NCBI RefSeq assembly: GCF_002080455.1
Contig: NZ_CP020555.1
Span: 620,001-684,000 of the forward strand
Direction of reading: 5' to 3'
Source of the DNA: Streptomyces sp. Sge12
Lineage (GTDB): Bacteria > Actinomycetota > Actinomycetes > Streptomycetales > Streptomycetaceae
Length of the DNA stretch: 64,000 nucleotides
In this document: positions 24,670 to 31,743 of the stretch, one piece after another
How the letters are laid out: the number at the start of each line of letters is the position of its first letter
Numbering within the stretch: the stretch's first letter is position 1
The notes under the pieces: generated by a model
Told to the model about the DNA's origin: nothing
Databases searched by the model: none
What the model saw: the letters and a program-made list of their open reading frames with translations, nothing else
Program-made: the position numbers and the translations under genes

Positions 24670-25320
24670 CTACGCGAGGATGCCGGCGCGCGCCGCGAAG
24701 TCGAGGGCCGCTTCGAGCCGGGGTGCCGGCCGGCCTTCGGTGTGGCCCGCCGCGAGCAGGGCCGCCACGGCGGCCGCGTCGGCCTTGCGTTCCCGCGCGA
24801 GCGCCCCGAACCGGGCGACGGCTTCGGTCAGGCTGCGTTCCACCGAGCCCGGAACGTCGAACGAGGACACGGTCAGTCCGAGGTACTCCTCCTCGTCCGC
24901 GCCGACCCAGGCGGCGGCGCCGTCCAGTCCGTCCTCCCGCACCTCGTCCGGGTAGGGGATCCGGTGCCAGGCGCCGCCCTCCCACCAGTAGACGAAGCCG
25001 AAGAGGTTGCCGGCGGCGTCGTCGCGCAGGAGTTCCCAGGGCAGCCAGTCGGGGCCGCCCGCGAGGAAGTCGATCTGCTTGCCGTCGACGTGGGTGTGGC
25101 TGCCGTCGGGGTCCTGCCCGCAGAACACCGCGTGTCCCGCGTCCAGTACGGTCAGGCGCCACCAGCCGCCGGCGCCGGTGGAGTGGCACCACAGGCCGTC
25201 GTCGTCGAGGGCGAACTCGGTACTGGTCGAACACGCGGTGTCCACCAGGGCCATGGTCACCGCCCTGGCCCACAGCAGTTCGGGGTGTTCGAGGTCTTCG
25301 GGCCGGCTCGGCGCGTGCAT
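24670..25320 (-). CDS. Streptomyces hypothetical protein, acidic, Trp-rich
   Basis: A 216-residue soluble protein: ELLWARAVTMALVDTACS, then alternating strands with many Trp (GLWCHSTGAGGWWRLTVLDAG, GFVYWWEGGAWHRIPYPDE), and a C-terminal helical region (LTEAVARFGALARERKADAAAVAALL). The aromatic beta-rich middle suggests a binding domain like small SMI1/KNR4- or DUF-type cytosolic proteins, but I cannot name it. The ATG at 25320 follows GGGAGGAGACC. No partner gene. Confidence 0.75.
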   Translation of the reverse strand: MHAPSRPEDLEHPELLWARAVTMALVDTACSTSTEFALDDDGLWCHSTGAGGWWRLTVLDAGHAVFCGQDPDGSHTHVDGKQIDFLAGGPDWLPWELLRDDAAGNLFGFVYWWEGGAWHRIPYPDEVREDGLDGAAAWVGADEEEYLGLTVSSFDVPGSVERSLTEAVARFGALARERKADAAAVAALLAAGHTEGRPAPRLEAALDFAARAGILA

Positions 25321-25473
25321 TGTGTGGTCTCCTCCCGGGTTTGGGGATCAGCCTCGCACGCGGGTCGGGGTCAGCCGAAATGCCGATGGTCCGACGGGCC
25401 GGTGGCTGGGAAGGTGGTGGTACTGCCCGTCGGCCGACATCCACCGTTCCCTCCTGAGCAGGAGCCCCTTGCC

Positions 25474-25851
25474 ATGCTCGTCCTCGACTCCTCCCGCACG
25501 AACACCGCGCTGGCGCGCCGCGCCGCCCGGCGCTTCCTGCAGGCCAGCTGTCCGTGGGCCGACGTGAACGACGTGCTGCTCGTGGTGAGCGAGCTGCTGG
25601 GCAATGCGGTCCGCCACACGGAGGGCGCCTGGCTGCTGCGGATGTCCTGCCGGCGTGAGGGCCTCGTTGTGGAGGTCCACGACAGCAGTCGCACGCTCCC
25701 GGCGCCGCGGCCCGGCGACCCCGAAAACGGGGGCGGGTTCGGCTGGGGCATCGTGCAGCAGCTGGCCTCGTCCGTGACCGTGCGGCCCCACCGGACCGGA
25801 AAGTCGGTACAGGCCGTCTGGTACCCGGCTCTGCAGGCGCAGGCAGCTTGA
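25474..25851 (+). CDS. HATPase-domain ATP-binding protein (anti-sigma-like)
   Basis: A 125-residue stand-alone GHKL ATPase: N-box LLVVSELLGNAVRHTEGAWL, then VVEVHDSSRTLP (G1-like Asp) and GFGWGIVQQLASSVTVRP (G2). It begins with the helical ARRAARRFLQASCP typical of RsbW-like Streptomyces proteins. It is a probable anti-sigma or switch kinase acting in partner switching with SpoIIE phosphatases such as those at 17530 and 53298. The start at 25474 follows AGCAGGAGCCC. Confidence 0.85.
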   Translation: MLVLDSSRTNTALARRAARRFLQASCPWADVNDVLLVVSELLGNAVRHTEGAWLLRMSCRREGLVVEVHDSSRTLPAPRPGDPENGGGFGWGIVQQLASSVTVRPHRTGKSVQAVWYPALQAQAA

Positions 25852-25880
25852 CCGGTCGGCCAGCCTACCGAATTGTGTCC

Positions 25881-25908
25881 GATATATGATGAATATCAAG
25901 ATATGATG
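25881..25908. promoter_or_regulatory. AT-rich inverted repeat upstream of PadR gene
   Basis: GATATATGATGAATATC (GATAT/ATATC arms, 7-base centre) is followed by a further GATATGATG, ending 6 bases before the GTG start. AT-rich ATAT-containing dyads are typical PadR sites, so autoregulation is plausible. Confidence 0.5.
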
Positions 25909-25913
25909 GAGTC

Positions 25914-26255
25914 GTGGCTCCGCGAGAGATGACGCGTACGGCCTTCTACGTACTGACCGCTCTGGCCGGCGGCCCACGGCACGGCTACGGCATCGTCCAG
26001 GAGACCGCGGCCCTGTCCGAGGGGCAGGTGCAGCTGCGCATCGGGACGCTCTACGGAGTGCTGGAGCGGCTGGCGGCCGAGGGAGTCATCGAGCCGGACC
26101 GCGAGGAGGCCCATCGGGGCCGGCTCCGCCGGTACTACCGCCTGACCGGCGCGGGAGAGGCGGCGCTCGGCGCGGAAGCCGCGCTCATGGCATCGGGCGC
26201 ACAGGCCGCGACCCGGCGACTCGCCGCCCGGCACGCTGCCCGCCGAGGACGGTGA
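25914..26255 (+). CDS. PadR-family transcriptional regulator
   Basis: A 113-residue protein from the GTG at 25914. It has the PadR winged helix: TRTAFYVLTALAGGPRHGYGIVQE, LRIGTLYGVLERLAAEGVIE, and the wing RRYYRLTGAGEAAL. It lacks a long C-terminal dimerization helix, as in subfamily 2. An AT-rich dyad precedes it. No transporter or target gene follows; it is convergent with the chaplin gene across a shared hairpin. Confidence 0.88.
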   Translation: MAPREMTRTAFYVLTALAGGPRHGYGIVQETAALSEGQVQLRIGTLYGVLERLAAEGVIEPDREEAHRGRLRRYYRLTGAGEAALGAEAALMASGAQAATRRLAARHAARRGR

Positions 26256-26263
26256 TGCGTGCG

Positions 26264-26299
26264 GGCTCGTCCCGGCCGAGCCTCCGGCCGGGACGAGCC
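26264..26299. terminator. Bidirectional hairpin between PadR and chaplin genes
   Basis: A perfect 14-bp stem (GGCTCGTCCCGGCC / GGCCGGGACGAGCC) with an 8-base loop is centred between the two convergent stop codons. Confidence 0.8.
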
Positions 26300-26313
26300 G
26301 CGGTTCACGAGAC

Positions 26314-26553
26314 TCAGGCGTTGATGCAGGTGTTGCCGGCGGCCGGGTTCAGCGCGCCGATCACGTTGATGCTGTTGCCGCACAGGTTGATCGGGACGTG
26401 AACCGGGATCTGGATCAGGTTGCCCGAAAGCACGCCGGGCGAGCCGGCCGCGATGCCCTCGGCGGTGGCGTCCGCCGACGCCGACGACGCACCTCCGATG
26501 ACCGCCAGGCCCAGCACCAGAGCGAGACCCGCACTCTTCAGAACACGCGACAC
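26314..26553 (-). CDS. Short chaplin (hydrophobic aerial-hypha surface protein)
   Basis: A 79-residue precursor from the GTG at 26553, chosen for its AGGAGAAGTCAC ribosome binding site. The signal peptide ends ASA. The mature segment is a single chaplin domain (SPGVLSGNLIQIPVHVP, then NLCGNSINVIGALNPAAGN) with its two conserved Cys, in NLCGN and at NTCIN, which form a disulfide. Short chaplins (ChpD-H class) assemble into amyloid fibrils that coat aerial hyphae and spores. There is no sorting signal, so it is secreted, not wall-anchored. Strong evidence for a Streptomyces-type life cycle. Confidence 0.93.
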   Translation of the reverse strand: MSRVLKSAGLALVLGLAVIGGASSASADATAEGIAAGSPGVLSGNLIQIPVHVPINLCGNSINVIGALNPAAGNTCINA

Positions 26554-26758
26554 GTGACTTCTCCTTGTAACCGCACAGCGATGCCGGAGCACCGCACGGC
26601 CCCGAGCGGGGCCGTCGCCCTTTCTTCGGCAGCTGACGGCCTCTCGGCCTGGGTCGAGCCGCCCGGTTCGCTCGAAGAGGTGGCCCGGCGGGCTCCGTAT
26701 GGACGTATCCGCGTCAGCCCGTTCGACCGGTCCGTCCCCGGGACCGGTACTGCGTCGT

Positions 26759-27781
26759 TCAGGCGGTCCGGTCGAGGTCCTCGCGGTGCACCGGGTGCGC
26801 GAAGGGCAGGCCGGCGGCGTAGCGGGCGATCTCCTGGATCGCGGAATCGGCCAGCCGGCGGAGTTCGTTGCCGAGGGAGCCCGCGATGTGCGGGGTGAGC
26901 AGTACGTTCGGCAGGTCGTACAGCGGGGATCCGGCGGGCAGCACCTCCGGCTCCGTGACGTCGATGACGGCGTGCAACCGGCCGGAGGCCACCTCGTCCG
27001 TGAGCGCGGCCGTGTCCACGAGGGAGCCGCGGGCCGTGTTGATGAGCGTGGCGCCGTCGCGCATCAGCCCCAGCCGCCGGCGGTCGATCATCGACCGGGT
27101 CCGGGGCAGCTCCGGCGCGTGGAGGCTGACGACGTCGGACACCCGGCAGAGCTCGTCGAGCCCGACGGCGCGGACGCCGAGGCCCGCGGCCTCCTCCGCG
27201 CTCACGTACGGGTCGTAAAGGACGGGTTCGAGATCGTACGGGCGCAGGAGCTCGATCACCCGGCGGCCGATCCGGGACGCGCCGACGACACCGACGGTGC
27301 GGCGGTAGTTCCCCGCGTGCGCGTAGCGCAGGTGCCAGTCGTGCGGGCGGCCGCGCACGCCGCGGTACTCCTCGCGCAGTTGCATCACCCGCTTGTTGGA
27401 GAGCAGGACCATGGCCACGGTGTACTCGGCCACGGGCGCGGAGTTGGCCGCCGCGGCGGAGGAGACGACGATGCCGCGCTCCCAACAGGCAGCGGTGATC
27501 AGCTGCTTGACGGATCCGGCGGCATGGACGACGGCCCGAAGCCGGGGCGCGGCGGCGAGCACCCGGGCGTCGACGGCCGGCGCGCCCCAGCAGGTGAGCA
27601 GAACCTCAGCCTCCGCCAGGGCGGTAACCACCGCTCCCCCCGGCCGCTCGAAATCGTCGAGGACCAACTCCGTGTCGAGCGAAGCCACTTCGCACAGTCG
27701 ACGGGCGGTGGCGGCGTCCAGCAGCCGGGGCCGCAGCTCCGGCGACATCGCGAGCAGGATCCGCGGGCGGCGAAGGGACAT
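26759..27781 (-). CDS. D-2-hydroxyacid dehydrogenase family protein
   Basis: A 340-residue protein with the two-domain formate/glycerate dehydrogenase fold. The NAD-binding loop is GVVGASRIGRRVIELL (GxGxxG with Ala-Ser). Catalytic residues are in INTARGSLVDTAAL (Arg), VIDVTEPEVLP (Glu) and VLLTPHIAGS (His). The ribosome binding site AAGGAGGAG precedes the ATG at 27781. It reduces or oxidises a 2-hydroxy/2-oxo acid with NAD(H); in Streptomyces such genes often lie in sugar-acid catabolism clusters, but none surrounds it here. Confidence 0.88.
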   Translation of the reverse strand: MSLRRPRILLAMSPELRPRLLDAATARRLCEVASLDTELVLDDFERPGGAVVTALAEAEVLLTCWGAPAVDARVLAAAPRLRAVVHAAGSVKQLITAACWERGIVVSSAAAANSAPVAEYTVAMVLLSNKRVMQLREEYRGVRGRPHDWHLRYAHAGNYRRTVGVVGASRIGRRVIELLRPYDLEPVLYDPYVSAEEAAGLGVRAVGLDELCRVSDVVSLHAPELPRTRSMIDRRRLGLMRDGATLINTARGSLVDTAALTDEVASGRLHAVIDVTEPEVLPAGSPLYDLPNVLLTPHIAGSLGNELRRLADSAIQEIARYAAGLPFAHPVHREDLDRTA

Positions 27782-27969
27782 CCGGGGGCTCCTCCTTGCG
27801 GCGGCGGGCGGCGGGCAGCGGGCGGCAGCGCGGGGCGGGGCAGGCCGTGTGGGGCGCGCCGACCCTACGAAGCCGTATCCCGGCCGTCAAGGTCGCGAGA
27901 ACCGCGTTCTTTGGGCATGCATATCCGTGATGTGCCCGTATGCAAGCCGCGACGAGGGGGAGCCCGCCC

Positions 27970-28872
27970 ATGTCCATCAATTCCACCGATTCCACCGATT
28001 CCACCGAACCGAAGGGCACCGCCGCACTGCTGGTCAACCCGCGCGGCCAGTACCTGCTGCACCTGCGCGACGCGAACAAGCCGGAGATCTGCGACCCGGG
28101 GACGTGGAGCATCCCGGGCGGCGGCCGCGAGGGGAACGAGAGCGCGCACGAGGCGATCGTGCGGGAGCTGAAGGAGGAGACGGGCCTGACGGTGCCGCTG
28201 GAGCCGTTCACCGTGGTCGACTGCACCAGTCCCGACGGGAGGGAGAAGGGGCAGATCCAGGTGTACCTCGGCGCCTGGGACGGCGACGCCGACGGCCTCC
28301 CGCTCGGCGAAGGGATCATGCTGCGCTGGTTCGACGCGGCAACGACCGCGCACCTGACGATGTGTTCGTGGACGCAAGAGGTCATCGACCTGCACCGGGC
28401 CGGGACATCGGCGCCCGCCGCGGTCGCCGGCAGCCGGGCCTGCCCCAATGTCATCGGGGTCCACCTCTACCTGGAACGCGAGGGCCGGGTCCTGCTCGGG
28501 CTCCGGCATCCCGACTCGCCCTTCGGCGCGTCGCACCACCACTTCCTCGCCGGGCACTGCGAGCGGGAGTCCGCCATCGCCTGCCTGATCCGCGAAGCCC
28601 GGGAGGAGGCAGGTCTGCGGATCGCGGCGGCGGACCTCGAACTCGTGCACACCGTGCACGTGGTGGACCCGCCGGGCTCCCGGCCGCGCATGCAACTGGT
28701 CTTCCGCGCACACCGATGGGAGGGAACGGCGGAGGTCCGCGAGCCGGACAAGTGCGTCGGCTGGGCCTGGTGGCCGGCGGACGCATTGCCGCAGCCGATC
28801 GTGCCGTACGCCAGGGCGGCGATCGAGGGCATTCGCGGCGGCCGCCGCTATACGGAGCTGGGCTGGTCCTGA
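27970..28872 (+). CDS. Tandem Nudix hydrolase (two Nudix domains)
   Basis: A 300-residue protein. After a Ser/Thr/Asp leader made by three 9-base repeats (STDSTDST), residues about 14-135 hold Nudix domain 1 with a perfect box (GGREGNESAHEAIVRELKEE, then TGL). Residues about 155-298 hold Nudix domain 2 with GHCERESAIACLIREAREEA, then GL: the REAREE catalytic core is intact but the G-x5-E spacer is one residue short. Both halves keep the substrate-side strands. Nudix enzymes cleave nucleoside diphosphates linked to X. One half may be catalytic and the other regulatory. ATG 27970 is preferred to 27940 for ribosome binding site spacing (GAGGGGGAGCCCGCCC). Confidence 0.88.
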   Translation: MSINSTDSTDSTEPKGTAALLVNPRGQYLLHLRDANKPEICDPGTWSIPGGGREGNESAHEAIVRELKEETGLTVPLEPFTVVDCTSPDGREKGQIQVYLGAWDGDADGLPLGEGIMLRWFDAATTAHLTMCSWTQEVIDLHRAGTSAPAAVAGSRACPNVIGVHLYLEREGRVLLGLRHPDSPFGASHHHFLAGHCERESAIACLIREAREEAGLRIAAADLELVHTVHVVDPPGSRPRMQLVFRAHRWEGTAEVREPDKCVGWAWWPADALPQPIVPYARAAIEGIRGGRRYTELGWS

Positions 28873-28911
28873 CCCCGGGGCCTGGTCACCCCACCTCGGT
28901 AGTCTGAACCG

Positions 28912-29508
28912 GTGACCCCGTCGAACGCCCTGTCCCGGGCCCTGCACGCTCCGGCCGATCCACCGCTGCGGCCGCTCCCGCCGCCGGTGGTGGAACTCCT
29001 CGAATCCCTCGACGCACCGCCACGACTGGCCGCCCACCTGCGGTCCGTTCATGACGTGGCGGTGCAGCTGGTCGAGTGGCTGGAGCACCGGCATCCGGAG
29101 ATCGTCGTCGACCGCGAGGCCGTTCTCTTCGGTGCGGCGACCCACGACATCGGCAAGACCGTGCACACCGCCGAGTTGTCGGAGCCCGGGTCCCTGCACG
29201 AGGAGGCGGGCCGGGAGTTGCTGCTGGCCCACGGGTTCGTTCCGGACCTGGCCCGCTTCGCCGGGACCCACGGCTCGTGGTCGGCTCCCGGTACGACGCT
29301 CGAAGAGCTGCTGGTGAGCACGGCCGACAAGGTCTGGAAGAACAAACGCGTCCCGGAGCTGGAGGACCTGCTGAGCTCGCGCCTGGCGCAAGCCACGGGC
29401 GCGAAAAGCTGGGAGGCGTACCTCGCGCTCGACGATCTGCTCGCGCGGATCGGCGGCGGGGCCGACGGCCGGCTCGCCCACCAGGCGTCCTTCCCGGTCC
29501 ACGGATAG
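28912..29508 (+). CDS. HD-domain phosphohydrolase
   Basis: A 198-residue protein from the GTG at 28912. The first metal His is in AAHLRSVHDVAVQLVEW, the HD pair in FGAATHDIGKTVH, further His in LHEEAGRELLLAHGF and a final Asp in STADKVWKNKRVPELED. This is the metal-dependent HD superfamily acting on nucleotides. It follows the Nudix gene by 40 bases and could be co-transcribed, suggesting nucleotide clean-up. Confidence 0.87.
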   Translation: MTPSNALSRALHAPADPPLRPLPPPVVELLESLDAPPRLAAHLRSVHDVAVQLVEWLEHRHPEIVVDREAVLFGAATHDIGKTVHTAELSEPGSLHEEAGRELLLAHGFVPDLARFAGTHGSWSAPGTTLEELLVSTADKVWKNKRVPELEDLLSSRLAQATGAKSWEAYLALDDLLARIGGGADGRLAHQASFPVHG

Positions 29509-29566
29509 TGCCGGTGCGCGGCCGGGTCGGGGCGCAGGGTGAGCGGGGGTGTGGCACGATGCCGAG

Positions 29567-30148
29567 ATGATCACTCCCGCGCCGATACCGCCCGTCGTTC
29601 CCGCAGGCCGCATGGCCGGGGCGGAACAGCCCGTACTCGCACTGCCCGGCGGATGGGAGCTGCGCCCCTGGCAGCCCGGCGACGCCGGCGCCCTGCTGGC
29701 CGCGAGCCAGGACCCGGCGATCCGGCTGTGGAACCGCCTGGTGGTGAACTCGGCGGCCGAAGCGGCCGAGCGGATCGAGCGCATGCAGCACCGGTGGCGG
29801 GCCGAGCTCAGCGCGATGTGGGCCATCGCCCGGCCGGGCGGCGAGGCGGCGGGCCTGATCGGCTGGGGCGACATCGACCTGGCCGGAGGCAGCGCCGAGA
29901 TCGTCTACTGGCTGCTGCCCGCGGCCCGCGGCGCGGGCGTTGCCCTCGGGGCGACCGAGCGGGTCACCCGGTGGGCGCTCGACGATCTCGGCCTGCACCG
30001 CCTGCGGTTGTGCCACGCGGTGACCAACACCGCCTCCTGCCGGGTCGCCGACAAGGCCGGGTACGCCCTCGAAGGCACCATGCGCAGCGCCCTGCTGCAC
30101 GCCGACGGCTGGCACGACCAGCACCTGCACGCCCTGATCCAGGACTAG
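29567..30148 (+). CDS. GNAT acetyltransferase
   Basis: A 193-residue protein of the RimJ/RimL-like class: LRPWQPGDAGALLAASQDP at the start, IVYWLLPAARGAGVALGATERV acetyl-CoA loop and LHRLRLCHAVTNTASCRVADKAGYALEGTMR at the end. ATG 29567 was chosen for its AGAT-proximal context; an upstream frame start lacks a ribosome binding site. The TAG stop lies inside a motif repeated at 12265, an unusual coincidence that may mean the end was replaced by a mobile sequence. Confidence 0.87.
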   Translation: MITPAPIPPVVPAGRMAGAEQPVLALPGGWELRPWQPGDAGALLAASQDPAIRLWNRLVVNSAAEAAERIERMQHRWRAELSAMWAIARPGGEAAGLIGWGDIDLAGGSAEIVYWLLPAARGAGVALGATERVTRWALDDLGLHRLRLCHAVTNTASCRVADKAGYALEGTMRSALLHADGWHDQHLHALIQD

Positions 30149-30165
30149 GCCGTCTCTTTCGGATC
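30145..30165. repeat. 21-base motif, copy 2, supplying the GNAT stop codon
   Basis: 19 of 21 bases match the copy at 12265-12285 (CTAGGCCGT, TTCGGATC ends identical). The TAG at 30146-30148 ends the GNAT gene. Confidence 0.45.
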
Positions 30166-30179
30166 TTTCCGGGTGGCCC

Positions 30180-30401
30180 TCATTCACGGGGGCGGCCGTG
30201 CTGCCCGAGCAGGCCGAGTGCCGTCAGTACGGCGATGCAGAGTGTCATCCAGCCCATGAACGCGCCGCCGCCGTACAGCACCGCACCGGCCGCCGGCGCC
30301 CCGGCCTCGTGCGAAAGCACTCCCGCCACGACCGCTACCAGCAGCGACGATACGAAGGACAGCAGTGCGAGAAGCACCTGAACGGGAAAAGTGAGCCTCA
30401 C
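30180..30401 (-). CDS. Small two-helix membrane protein
   Basis: A 73-residue protein with two hydrophobic helices (VQVLLALLSFVSSLLVAVVAG and GAFMGWMTLCIAVLTALGLL) joined by a Gly/Ala/Pro loop, ending in a basic tail. No family recognised. Its function is unknown. Confidence 0.65.
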   Translation of the reverse strand: MRLTFPVQVLLALLSFVSSLLVAVVAGVLSHEAGAPAAGAVLYGGGAFMGWMTLCIAVLTALGLLGQHGRPRE

Positions 30402-30698
30402 CGGTCGATCCCTTCACGAAGGTGATCGACCAGTCGGCGGGCAGCCTCAGCTCGACCACCGCTTGCGGATGGCCTGCTGAGGCTCTGCGACGATCAGAGA
30501 CTCATCGTGCTCATTGCCTCTCGAGATGGAAGCACTGTCCCCCATCGGACACGTCGCCAGTGCTTGTGGCTCTCGAATGAGCAACACGCAGCCTAGCGGC
30601 AGGCGTTGAGGAGCGCCAGCATTCAGGTCCCGCCCCGGAGCCGGCGGTCCCGGTCTCGGCACCGGTCCCGGCACCGGCACCGGGCGGTGATCGGACGC
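30402..30698. other. Gene-poor stretch upstream of the small membrane protein
   Basis: About 300 bases. A 32-codon minus frame (30447-30545, MGDSASISRGNEHDESLI...) exists, but with no good ribosome binding site, so it is not called. The region must hold the promoter of the 30180-30401 gene. Confidence 0.35.
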
Positions 30699-30738
30699 GC
30701 CGCGGCACCCGACCCGTTGCCGGGTCGGGTGCCGCGGC
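30699..30738 (-). terminator. Very strong hairpin terminator
   Basis: A perfect 18-bp stem (GCCGCGGCACCCGACCCG paired with its complement) with a TTGC loop lies 12 bases beyond the stop of the 30751-31215 gene. Confidence 0.85.
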
Positions 30739-30750
30739 CGCTGCCCCGCG

Positions 30751-31215
30751 TCAGTCTGCGGTGGAGGGCGTCCAGCTCGTGCACAGCGCCCAGATGATCC
30801 ACACGTCGATCGCGATGATGATGATCGACCACCAGGGCTGGTACGGCAGCCACATGAAGTTGAGGATCACGCTGATCGCGGCGAGTGCGATACCCGCGCC
30901 CCTCGCCACGTTCGATCCGGCGAACAGGCCCACTCCGGTCAGGACGACGATGATTCCGACGATGAGATGGATCCATCCCCACGCCGTCAGGTCGAATTCG
31001 AAGACGTAGCTTCCGATCCGGGCGTAGACGTCGTCCTTGGCGATGGCCGCGATGCCCTGGAAGATCGCGAGGCACCCGACCACCAGGAGGAGGACCGCGG
31101 CGAACATCGTGCCCACGTTCCCCGTGCTCCCGCTGTCGTCGCCCGAGACCCTCGGGGTGTTGCCCGGCGCAGGGCCGGTGTTCCAGTTTCCCCCGGTCGG
31201 TGTCGGCTGGCCCAT
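30751..31215 (-). CDS. DUF7144-type four-helix membrane protein
   Basis: A 154-residue protein from the ATG at 31215 (GTG 31224 also in frame; GAGGTG favours 31215). A 35-residue Gly/Pro/Thr-rich N-terminal tail precedes four helices (MFAAVLLLVVGCLAIFQGIAA, WGWIHLIVGIIVVLTGVGL, GAGIALAAISVILNFM, WWSIIIIAIDVWIIWALC). This is the actinobacterial DUF7144 membrane family, of unknown role. The gene is monocistronic with a strong terminator. Confidence 0.8.
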   Translation of the reverse strand: MGQPTPTGGNWNTGPAPGNTPRVSGDDSGSTGNVGTMFAAVLLLVVGCLAIFQGIAAIAKDDVYARIGSYVFEFDLTAWGWIHLIVGIIVVLTGVGLFAGSNVARGAGIALAAISVILNFMWLPYQPWWSIIIIAIDVWIIWALCTSWTPSTAD

Positions 31216-31379
31216 GGAATTCACCTCACAGTTGGCGGTACAGCGCAGGACCGTCCTGCTCCGGCTCGTCGGTCACAGGCTTCGGCGCCCGCATCGCAGT
31301 GTCGTCCGGCGGCCCGGTCCCTGTGATCACCCGGAGCGGGTGGTCTTCGTACGGCCCGGCCCGCACCCGGGTCGCGGCC

Positions 31380-31577
31380 TCATGCGGGCAGCCGGCGCAT
31401 TTCCAGTACCCGCAGGCCCAGGGACTGGAAGCGCGTGAGGAGGCCGTACAGGTGGGCCTCGTCCGTCACGCTGCCGAACAGGAGCGTCTGCTCCGGTACG
31501 GGGATCCGGTCGAGCTCGGGAAAGCCGGCGGCGAGCGTGTCCGGCACGATCCCCGCGATGCGGAATTCGTAGCGCAT
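31380..31577 (-). CDS. Small conserved hypothetical protein
   Basis: A 65-residue protein (MRYEFRIAGIVPDTLAAGFP, then LLFGSVTDEAHLYGLLTRFQ, ending LRVLEMRRLPA). Its beta-alpha-beta pattern resembles an ACT-like or ferredoxin-like half-domain. The ATG at 31577 was chosen for the GAGGAGTGAGGG ribosome binding site. Homologous small proteins are common in Streptomyces. It lies 167 bases downstream of the LuxR gene and may be linked to it. Confidence 0.75.
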   Translation of the reverse strand: MRYEFRIAGIVPDTLAAGFPELDRIPVPEQTLLFGSVTDEAHLYGLLTRFQSLGLRVLEMRRLPA

Positions 31578-31743
31578 GAGGGCCCTCACTCCTCTCGGAA
31601 CGAAGGCGTCGGGTGCCCGGGCTGCTAAGGGGCCCGGCCCGCTTGCTGCCTTCACCCGCCATCGTCGGTCCCCGCCGGACGCCCGGCATCGCCCGGTACG
31701 GGCGAAAGAACGCTCCCACCCGCCTTCCGCCCGTGCGCGCGGT

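Noticed and set aside
30447..30545. 32-codon minus frame MGDSASISRGNEHDESLI...
   Set aside because: No ribosome binding site; could be a relic, but evidence is too thin.
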